A stretch of DNA of 64,000 bases from Proteus faecis. Its GTDB lineage: Bacteria > Pseudomonadota > Gammaproteobacteria > Enterobacterales > Enterobacteriaceae. Numbering within the stretch: the stretch's first letter is position 1; each line of letters begins with the position of its first letter. The stretch covers positions 1 to 64,000 of the forward strand of contig NZ_PENZ01000037.1 in assembly GCF_003144395.1 (NCBI RefSeq), given 5' to 3'. The notes under the pieces were generated by a model. It saw only the letters and a program-made list of their open reading frames with translations, ran no database searches and had not been told where the DNA came from. The position numbers were made by a program, and so were the translations under genes. This document shows positions 57,189 to 64,000 of this stretch, one piece after another.

Positions 57189-58016
57189 TTAATAAATATG
57201 CTGCTGTTGTTTTTTAGCTTGGTAACCAATCCATAATCCCAGTAATGTATCCGCACCGGAATGATGACCAATAGAGAGTATTTCCAACATATCCTTAAAA
57301 ATAATCTCTTTATTCTTTATTTTTTTACCTAGTTGAATGAGATAGGTAGAAAATATTCCCTGTGTGGCATATTCCAAATAATGCTTACTGACAATGGTGG
57401 TCAATTCAGATAAAGGCGGTGTGTTATAAAAAAAATTATTAAGTTTATTTTCTGGCTCTGCTAAGTAATGTGCAAATAACATTCCCACCAGCATATCATC
57501 GGAACTTGGTGTTAATCCGGGGCCTTTGCCTGTAAAAATAGCCCAGTTAACAGCATTGCCTAATAACTGATTATGAAATAGCTTAGTTAATAATTTAATT
57601 TCACTAAGTTGCGCGATTTGACGGTAATTTTTTAATGATCCGTATAACCCCGTTGCAATTGAGGGGGATAACAGAGAAAAAAAACTTTCTAACCAACGCA
57701 AATCTAAATCCGCTTTATCTTGTAAGCGCAAATTCTCACGTTGACCTGCGATCAAGGTAAGCTTATTTGTGAGTGTTGCTTGATGATTTTTAAGCTTCAT
57801 CACTATCGAGGGATGGCACTGTTTTGCAAAATAATCAAAATCTTCTTGTTTCAGTAACCATCCCATCGGGCTTAATCCTCTACCTTCACGATGAAAAGTG
57901 ATTAAGCGTTGTTGAGGACAAATGAAATTCAAAGCATGGTCATAAATGCCCACACATTTAATTTCACCTTCAAAGTCAGTGATATGCTGGCTGGTTTGAA
58001 GTGCTTGAATTTGCAT
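57189..58016 (-). CDS. allH: DUF2877 protein AllH (YlbF), oxamate carbamoyltransferase subunit
   Basis: 275 residues. Matching blocks with E. coli YlbF: TFHREGRGLSPMGWLL, TGKGPGLTPSSDDMLVGMLFAHYL, YATQGIFSTYL and GHHSGADTLLGLWIGYQ. The family is now associated with the oxamate carbamoyltransferase complex (AllFGH), which interconverts oxalurate plus phosphate and oxamate plus carbamoyl phosphate. Its 47-base spacing from allK and same strand place it in the operon. Confidence 0.88.
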   Translation of the reverse strand: MQIQALQTSQHITDFEGEIKCVGIYDHALNFICPQQRLITFHREGRGLSPMGWLLKQEDFDYFAKQCHPSIVMKLKNHQATLTNKLTLIAGQRENLRLQDKADLDLRWLESFFSLLSPSIATGLYGSLKNYRQIAQLSEIKLLTKLFHNQLLGNAVNWAIFTGKGPGLTPSSDDMLVGMLFAHYLAEPENKLNNFFYNTPPLSELTTIVSKHYLEYATQGIFSTYLIQLGKKIKNKEIIFKDMLEILSIGHHSGADTLLGLWIGYQAKKQQQHIY

Positions 58017-58057
58017 AATGCCCCCTTTATTGCTGTACTTTGTCGTTAAAAACGAAA

Positions 58058-59323
58058 TTAAGCGTCGATACCCAGCTCTTCAGCAAGTGCAACAATCGCT
58101 TTCTCAAAGCAACCTAAAGGTGCGCGTACAGTACCAGCGCCAATCTGACCAACCCCCGGCTCTTTATGTGCAATACCCGTGTTGATTAGTGGAGTGATCC
58201 CTGTTTCAACAACGCGACGAGCATCTAAACCTAAACATGCGCCTTGGAAATCCCAAGTTGGAATTTGCAACATCATGTTACGAGCAAGGTAGATCTCAGC
58301 CATTTCTTCCGTTACTTCACGCGCTGCATCCATACCACCAGAAGCACCGACAAAACGAGTTACACCAGGAGCTGCAACCATGGCTGCGCCACCAATACCA
58401 AAGGTTTCAGTGATTGCACTATCGCCAATGTCTGGGTTTGCATCTGCTTGACTAAAGCCAGAGAAGAACAGACCTTGTGGTGTATTGACTGGCGCGGTAA
58501 ACCATTGATCGCCCATTCCACTGATTTTGATCCCAAAGTTACTACCATTGCGTGTCATCACCGTGACGATAGTACCTTGCTTGATTTGAGCCCCTGCATC
58601 CATCGCGGCTTTACAGTAAGCCATGGCTAAGTTCAGGAAGAACTGGTCTGTAATGCTCAGGAATTTAGTTACTTTGGTAATTTCAGCTTCTTCAAAATCT
58701 AAAGTCCCTAGTACTGGTGCAAGCTGGCGCAGTAACAATGCAGATGCGGCAATGTTACGTTGGTGGAATTCATCACCCATCGTAATTGCTTGACCCATAA
58801 TTGCCGTCAGATCGATACCGTTTTCAAATGTTGCAATCGCTGCTTTTAATACTGGCGCTAAGCTATTTTTCATCCAATGTAAACGCTCTTGCACATCTGG
58901 ACCGTAAGCGCCAAAGCGCATCACTTTACCGATACCTTCGTTCATGTTGCAGTAAGCGTAGTTACCATGAATGTGGTTTTTGATAACCAGCATTGGCATA
59001 TGAGCAGAAGTAATCCCCCCCATTGGGCCTACTGCATTCACGTTATGGCAAGGAATAAACTCGATTTCCCCTGCTTCTAACATGGCTAATGCTTGTTCTT
59101 CAGTTTCTGCCCAGCCTTCAAATAAAGAAGCACCGATACATGCACCGCGAACAGGACCACTCATTTCACCCCAAGTCACTGGTGGACCTGCATGAAGTAG
59201 TTTTTTACCCGTTTCTAAAGTAGGAACAACTTCTTTTGCTAAGCTAACATCACACCAGTGAGGACGGGCTTCACGGATACGTTCGATAACTGCTTCATTC
59301 GCTTGTTCGATAGTTGAATACAT
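58058..59323 (-). CDS. allG: DUF1116 protein AllG (YlbE), oxamate carbamoyltransferase subunit
   Basis: 421 residues, the length of YlbE/YahG family proteins. Signature stretches: GPPVTWGEMSGPVRGACIGASLFEGWA near the N-terminus, FIPCHNVNAVGPMGGITSAHMPMLVI, FFSGFSQADANPDIGDSAITETFGIGGAAM, and GARRVVET-like DARRVVETGITPLINTGIAHKEPGVGQIGAG. A large subunit in AllFGH. It starts 12 bases after allF. Confidence 0.9.
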   Translation of the reverse strand: MYSTIEQANEAVIERIREARPHWCDVSLAKEVVPTLETGKKLLHAGPPVTWGEMSGPVRGACIGASLFEGWAETEEQALAMLEAGEIEFIPCHNVNAVGPMGGITSAHMPMLVIKNHIHGNYAYCNMNEGIGKVMRFGAYGPDVQERLHWMKNSLAPVLKAAIATFENGIDLTAIMGQAITMGDEFHQRNIAASALLLRQLAPVLGTLDFEEAEITKVTKFLSITDQFFLNLAMAYCKAAMDAGAQIKQGTIVTVMTRNGSNFGIKISGMGDQWFTAPVNTPQGLFFSGFSQADANPDIGDSAITETFGIGGAAMVAAPGVTRFVGASGGMDAAREVTEEMAEIYLARNMMLQIPTWDFQGACLGLDARRVVETGITPLINTGIAHKEPGVGQIGAGTVRAPLGCFEKAIVALAEELGIDA

Positions 59324-59335
59324 ATCTGCAATTCC

Positions 59336-61003
59336 TTATTTCAATTTCTTTAATATTTCAGCCAGTTTTTTATTACCACCTGCGACAGGTGCCCACTGAT
59401 AATGAACAACAGGGGTGCCACTTGATTGCAGATCGTCAGCAAAGCTACGTAATCCTGCGTTGATCACAGAGATCCCGTTAAGCAGTGGTGACACGTCAGC
59501 ATCTGCTTCAGCTGGATGTGGCTGGATTAATTCTTTTGCTAATAAAACCGCTTCCGGCAACGTATCCATCACAATAATGCCCGCTTCTTTTAGCTGTTTT
59601 TGCTGTTCGCTACGGTTTTGTGGATCGTCTTCAGTACCAGTAATGGTTGCGATGGTGATTAATGGATTGGCTTCGCCACGTTTTTCATTCAGTTTTTTGA
59701 TTTCTTGAATTAACGCACCAGCAGGATCTTGAGTTGCACCATAACCAATAACAAAATCAACCAGTAATACGCCAACTTCTGTTTTATTACTTAGCTCACT
59801 GATAAATTTGTTACGTGTAGATGGGTCAATCATTGGGTGTGGTTTACCCTGTGTATAAAAATCATCACCCATATCGATGATTTTGTGACCATCAGCATCT
59901 AGCATTGTGCCTTGCTTATGCTCGTTATCGACGTCAACATTAAGTTTTTCAGATAACAACATGGCGCATTCAGCCGCTAGCGTACCACCGGCATAAAGAC
60001 CAATGATTTTCTTACCTGTAACTTTTGGCAATTCCGCTGCGATATCTTCAACACGCGCTAATTCAGCCGCAATGCGTGCCGTTTCATCTAACGTGCGAGT
60101 GAAATAGATATTGTCGTCTTGGAATTTCTCAGGTGTTGTTCCTAAGAATTGCGCCACAATCGGTTTATTATGGCGTTTCATTTCAGCAATAATTTTTTGA
60201 CGAACAGCCGGTGCTGGTGGCTTAGATACAAAGGCAATAACACGCGTATTAGGATCAGCCGCCAGCATATTGATAGCAGTAATTGCACTGATACCACCAA
60301 TTTGCTCAGTTAAGTCACGACCACCTAAACCAATTGAGTGAGAAATACCTTGGCGCTGTAAAACAATTTGAGAGGTAATTTCTTGAATACCTGTACCTGA
60401 TGCACCAACAATACCAATTGAGCCTTTCGGTGCAATGTTAGCGAAAGCTAGAGGTGCCCCTGCAATATTTGCCGTACCACAATCAGGTCCCATCACAATT
60501 AGACCTTTTGCGGCTGCTTTTTCTTTTAATGCTTTTTCATCTGCAATAGAAACGTTGTCAGAGAACAGCATAACGTTACAGCCATCTTCTAAACCGGTAT
60601 CGGCTAACTCGGCAGCATATTCACCGGCGATAGAGATAAGTAACATATTGGCATTAGTATTTTTTTGTTTAGCAGTACGCCAGCTACGTACTGTCGTTAG
60701 TTTGTTACCGCCTTTTTGGCCACTTGCAATTTCTGCAAGTGCTTCTTCTAAAGCCGTAGAAATCATGTCGATAATGGCAGGATCGTCTGATTCCGCTTTA
60801 ATTGAAACACAAATGTCATTCGGTGTTGCTTCGTTAAACATGTCATGCCAAAAACCGGTGACATCAAGAAGAGATTTATTCGCTGGTGTTCCCATCATGA
60901 CGGAAATTTCTTCCACCTCTGGGGCTTCACTTAATTTTCGGGAAATAATCATCAGGCTTACTGAATCCTGAAAGCTCCCTTTTTTAATAAAAGCATGGAT
61001 CAT
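59336..61003 (-). CDS. allF: FdrA-family protein AllF, oxamate carbamoyltransferase subunit
   Basis: 555 residues (E. coli FdrA 555). Succinyl-CoA synthetase alpha-like fold: a CoA-binding type Rossmann (GIVGASGTGIQEITSQIVLQRQGISHSIGLGGRDL), GPDCGTANI, AFVSKPPAPAVRQKI, and a second domain with GLYAGGTLAAECAMLL and DFVIGYGATQDPAGALIQEI. First gene of the operon. Its promoter is in the long region 61004-62153, which has a CRP-like site at 61176-61191. Confidence 0.9.
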   Translation of the reverse strand: MIHAFIKKGSFQDSVSLMIISRKLSEAPEVEEISVMMGTPANKSLLDVTGFWHDMFNEATPNDICVSIKAESDDPAIIDMISTALEEALAEIASGQKGGNKLTTVRSWRTAKQKNTNANMLLISIAGEYAAELADTGLEDGCNVMLFSDNVSIADEKALKEKAAAKGLIVMGPDCGTANIAGAPLAFANIAPKGSIGIVGASGTGIQEITSQIVLQRQGISHSIGLGGRDLTEQIGGISAITAINMLAADPNTRVIAFVSKPPAPAVRQKIIAEMKRHNKPIVAQFLGTTPEKFQDDNIYFTRTLDETARIAAELARVEDIAAELPKVTGKKIIGLYAGGTLAAECAMLLSEKLNVDVDNEHKQGTMLDADGHKIIDMGDDFYTQGKPHPMIDPSTRNKFISELSNKTEVGVLLVDFVIGYGATQDPAGALIQEIKKLNEKRGEANPLITIATITGTEDDPQNRSEQQKQLKEAGIIVMDTLPEAVLLAKELIQPHPAEADADVSPLLNGISVINAGLRSFADDLQSSGTPVVHYQWAPVAGGNKKLAEILKKLK

Positions 61004-62153
61004 TATGATATCCTTAACGCATTTAATATATGTAACAGCACATATCTATTTGCATTTCGTTTTTTTGATAATAAGAAGCCTATTTGCTTAGATTATTAAG
61101 CAATATAAATAAATGTCTGATTTATTAATTTCTAATCTCTGCATATAAACATACTGAAGAAATATTGAAATGTAGAGTGATAGAAGTCACACTTATTTAT
61201 TGTAAAAAATTTTTATTTAATCGAAGGGTATTTATTAAATAAATTATGATGAGAAAAGTTTATTAATTCAGGAATAGAACCTAAAAACACGGAGATAACT
61301 TTAACAAGAAACAAACAATTATTATGGCGTAAAACTCAAATAAAACAAATAGAAATGATATTTGGTTTACAATTTCATAACATACAACAGTAAGTAATTA
61401 TTATCAATAAATAAAAAACTATTTTTCTATTTTAAATTACCCTTTGTTTTAATTACATTTAAAACCATAAGAAAAAACCTTTCATTTAATAAGAGCTATA
61501 AAATATAAAAAATATTAAATCTATAAATTATAGTTACCGCTTAATAGTTTTAAATTACATTCTTAACCTCATATTATTAGTAATAATATTCGCAGAAAAA
61601 CCGTATAAATCATTCTTTTAAAAACGTTAACCTAATTACATCTTAATTATTTTGACAACATAGTTTTGATAAATATTATATAGAACAATAAATCATAGAA
61701 ATATTGATTTTTTTGTTATGGTAGCTCCCTCTTGTAAACTAAACATCCCACTCAAAATGGGACAAAGGTTTATAGCGTTTTTTGCCAAATCAGCCCCCCA
61801 TCACTTTCAAAAAATAGTAGAGATCATTCATCGTTTATCACCTATAAGGTTATTTTTAATATTTAGCTGAATTGTTTCAGGTGCCGATATTATGTCAAAA
61901 AAACAGTGATAAATATTACTGCCCATTATTCAGCTATTGCTAATAACATTATAATCACCCTATATTTCAATAACATTAAGTTACATAAAACCTTTTATTT
62001 TAAAATAAAGTTAATAAATAATTTTATTTTTATGACATCAGTCAATGAATATTTAATAATATGTTAATAAGATTATCTTTAATAAAAATACTTATTAACT
62101 TTACTTTTTACTTCCGATTATTTATTTAACCTGCAACTTAATGGAATAACCTG
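61004..62153. other. Long AT-rich divergent intergenic region (allF / DASS transporter)
   Basis: 1150 bases without a supported gene. Apart from the CRP-like site, a TCCCA/TGGGA hairpin lies at 61746-61762. The length is large for a simple divergent promoter, so several activators, or an untranslated leader for the transporter gene, are possible. Confidence 0.55.
61176..61191 (-). promoter_or_regulatory. CRP-like site upstream of allF
   Basis: On the minus strand TGTGACTTCTATCACT, the CRP form TGTGA-N6-TCACA with one mismatch, about 173 bases before the allF start. Would fit control of a catabolic operon by cAMP. Confidence 0.5.
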
Positions 62154-63626
62154 ATGAATAAATTAACTCCATTACGCCCCATACCCACATTAATCGCCGT
62201 TTCTATTACCCTTATTATCTGGTTTCTTATCCCCGTACCACAAGGTGTTGACCCCAATGCTTGGCATTTATTAGCACTCTTTGTTGGCACTATCGCAGCA
62301 ATTATTGGCAAAGCACTTCCTATCGGTGCAGTTTCTATTATTGCTATCGCATTAGTCGCTGTTACAGGTGTTACTAATCCTAATTCAACCAAAGCCGCTA
62401 TCGGTGATGCATTAAGTGGATTTTCCAATGATCTTATCTGGTTAATTGGGATTTCCATAATGGTATCAATGAGCCTAAATAAAACCGGACTCGGCGCTAG
62501 AATTGGGTATTATTTTATTTCACTATTTGGTAAAAGAACGATTGGTATAGCTTATTCATTAGCGATCGCCGAAACGATACTCGCTCCTGTAACCCCCAGT
62601 AATACGGCTAGGGGAGGTGGGATTATTCACCCTATTATGCGATCAATTGCAGATAGCTTTAATTCAAAAGCAGAAGATGGCACCAGTAATAGAATTGGAC
62701 GTTATCTCTCTTTAGTGAACTACAATATAAACCCGATTACTTCTGCCATGTTTATTACGGCAACTGCTCCTAACCCACTAATAGTCAGTTTAATTATTAG
62801 TGAAACAGATCCTACACATGAGCTTAGCTGGTCTATGTGGGCAATTGCGGCTTTTGTACCGGCTATCGTTTCATTAATTTTAATGCCTATTGTTATTTAT
62901 CTACTTTATAAGCCTGAAATAACCAGCACGCCAAATGCACCTCATTTCGCTAAAGAGTGTTTAGCACAATTAGGGCCCATTTCATTACCTGAAAAAATAA
63001 CGCTTGCCGTCTTCGCCTTGTTATTAATTATGTGGGCTGGTGTCCCTGCATTATTATTTGGTGATGGATTTAGCATTAATGCAACAACCGCGGCATTTAT
63101 TGGTTTATCGATTTTATTATGTACAGGTGTTTTAAATTGGGATGATATTTTAAAAAATAAAGGCGCATGGGATACCGTAGTTTGGTTCTCTGCATTAGTT
63201 ATGATGGCATCCTTCTTAGGAAAATTAGGATTAATTAAATGGTTATCACTCAGTGTTGGGGCAAGCATTGATAGCATGGGGATCAGTTGGGTCAGTGGCA
63301 TGATATTACTGGTACTGATTTATGTCTATTCTCACTATTTCTTTGCCAGTACCACAGCTCATATTACGGCAATGTTTGCCGCCTTTTATGCGGCAGGCCT
63401 AGCCCTTGGTGCACCACCAATGTTATTAGGGCTAATTTTGGCATTCTCATCTTCATTAATGATGTCATTAACGCATTATGGTACAGGTACTGCGCCCATA
63501 ATTTTTGGTTCAGGTTATGCTACATTAGGTGAATGGTGGAAGACAGGCTTTGTGATGAGTGTGGTTAATCTTATCATCTGGATCACGCTTGGTAGCGTAT
63601 GGTGGAAAGTGCTAGGATATTGGTAA
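62154..63626 (+). CDS. DASS-family anion transporter (TtdT/CitT-like)
   Basis: 490 residues, about 12 helices. Signatures of divalent anion:sodium symporter/antiporter type: LAPVTPSNTARGGGIIHPIMRSIA (the SNT motif, twice in these proteins), a second LTHYGTGTAPIIFGSGY, and FFASTTAHITAMF. Closest in form to E. coli TtdT, CitT, YbhI, which exchange di- or tricarboxylates such as succinate, tartrate and citrate. It is divergent from allF and may be a second entry or an exit route (for example of oxamate or oxalate-like anions) in that pathway; that is a guess. Confidence 0.88.
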   Translation: MNKLTPLRPIPTLIAVSITLIIWFLIPVPQGVDPNAWHLLALFVGTIAAIIGKALPIGAVSIIAIALVAVTGVTNPNSTKAAIGDALSGFSNDLIWLIGISIMVSMSLNKTGLGARIGYYFISLFGKRTIGIAYSLAIAETILAPVTPSNTARGGGIIHPIMRSIADSFNSKAEDGTSNRIGRYLSLVNYNINPITSAMFITATAPNPLIVSLIISETDPTHELSWSMWAIAAFVPAIVSLILMPIVIYLLYKPEITSTPNAPHFAKECLAQLGPISLPEKITLAVFALLLIMWAGVPALLFGDGFSINATTAAFIGLSILLCTGVLNWDDILKNKGAWDTVVWFSALVMMASFLGKLGLIKWLSLSVGASIDSMGISWVSGMILLVLIYVYSHYFFASTTAHITAMFAAFYAAGLALGAPPMLLGLILAFSSSLMMSLTHYGTGTAPIIFGSGYATLGEWWKTGFVMSVVNLIIWITLGSVWWKVLGYW

Positions 63627-63661
63627 GTTTTTAAAAATATCGTTTTAAATAAAACAAATAT

Positions 63662-63690
63662 AAGATGCCTAGTTAATTATTAGGCATCTT
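63662..63690. terminator. Hairpin between the DASS gene and the MrpJ-like gene
   Basis: Perfect 10-bp stem AAGATGCCTA/TAGGCATCTT with a 9-base loop, between convergent genes. Confidence 0.8.
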
Positions 63691-63696
63691 ATAAAG

Positions 63697-63999
63697 TTAA
63701 CGCCAGATATCATTATTTGCGATAATTGACTCTGATTGATAATGGCTTTTTTTATTCTCTACTTTATCTTTCTCAACAGCATGTTGAACATCATCAAAAA
63801 AATAATTTAAATCAACATCAAAAATATAGGATAAAATATAAATACTTTCCGCATGGATGTTTGACTCACCATTTTCAAAACGAGATTGATGTTGCTGGCT
63901 TATTCCTAATAACGCACCAAGCTCACTGCCACTCATACTGTGTGCTATTCTTAACTCTCTAATTTTAGCGCCAACTAATTTTGATATCTTTTTATTCAT
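63697..63999 (-). CDS. MrpJ-like XRE-family regulator
   Basis: 100 residues, HTH of the XRE type: VGAKIRELRIAHSMSGSELGALLGISQQHQSRFENGESNI. The S-Q-Q-x-x-S-R-x-E-x-G core is the hallmark of Proteus MrpJ and its paralogues, which lie at the end of fimbrial operons and repress flagellar genes while fimbriae are made. The MrpJ consensus is 'SQQQFSRYE'; here SQQHQSRFE. The gene begins at the window edge on the minus strand, so a fimbrial operon may lie to the right. Confidence 0.85.
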   Translation of the reverse strand: MNKKISKLVGAKIRELRIAHSMSGSELGALLGISQQHQSRFENGESNIHAESIYILSYIFDVDLNYFFDDVQHAVEKDKVENKKSHYQSESIIANNDIWR

Positions 64000-64000
64000 A

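Noticed and set aside
60435-60971. 178-codon plus-strand frame opposite allF
   Set aside because: Shadow of the allF coding sequence; composition follows the reverse of the real frame and there is no start signal.
61770-61800. Sigma-54-like promoter (TTTGGCA...GCTA) on the minus strand before allF
   Set aside because: Spacing between GG and GC is 8 bases instead of 10, so it does not fit the -24/-12 pattern.

Overview
The window looks like a chromosomal stretch from a Proteus species (P. mirabilis or a close relative). It is AT-rich. Many proteins are near-identical in layout to Escherichia coli ones (FolD, CysS, LpxH, PurEK, TesA, CopA, UshA, YbaL, Gsk, Adk, HtpG). The E. coli-type gene orders folD-ybcJ...cysS-ppiB-lpxH-purE-purK and ybbP-ybbA/tesA-ybbO-cnoX-qmcA-ybbJ/cueR...copA...ybaP-ybaK-ushA-fsr-ybaL-gsk...hemH-adk-htpG are kept. 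Proteus-like additions include a trimeric autotransporter adhesin and an MrpJ-type regulator at the right edge. All identifications are from reading the sequence; no database search was run.

Layout. 1-3.2 kb: end of a prophage early region (HD phosphohydrolase, SSB, small unknowns, a methyltransferase-like gene, an AlpA-like excisionase) abutting tRNA-Arg(UCU), with no integrase in view. 3.5-16.5 kb: folD, ybcJ, an orphan fruK behind an intact-looking Cra operator, cysS, ppiB, lpxH, purEK with a PurR box, an MFS carrier, the mechanosensitive channel gene ynaI and ornithine decarboxylase speF without potE. 16.6-23.9 kb: the ybb block and cueR. 24-27 kb: copA with four metal-binding domains and a conserved frameshift signal, followed by the small RNA gene chiX on the opposite strand. 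27.3-28.9 kb: trimeric autotransporter adhesin with a 42-bp tandem repeat stalk. 29-43 kb: ybaP, ybaK, ushA, a decayed fsr, ybaL, gsk, a wzz-type gene, hemH, adk, htpG and purT (second PurR box). 43-48 kb: rarD and a sucrose cluster (scrK, scrB, scrR) with two LacI-type operators but no transporter. 48.5-53.6 kb: an orphan LuxR-type regulator with a degenerate receiver, a three-gene phospholipid-synthesis-like operon and a CPBP protease-like membrane protein. 54-63.6 kb: allS regulator plus a five-gene operon for oxalurate/carbamoyl phosphate metabolism (allF-allG-allH-allK-MFS) and a divergent DASS-family anion transporter. 63.7 kb: MrpJ-like regulator.

The most interesting signals are: (1) the copA slippery heptamer with an immediate -1 UGA and an 8-bp downstream stem, which would yield a three-domain copper-chaperone-like protein from the same gene; (2) the compact AllS-linked oxalurate module without allantoin-opening genes, flanked by two transporters; (3) the orphaned fruK locus that keeps fru regulation but has lost fruA and nearly all of fruB; (4) the adhesin stalk made of I-x-x-N heptads; (5) the chiX sRNA and the fsr pseudogene, neither of which appears as a normal open reading frame.
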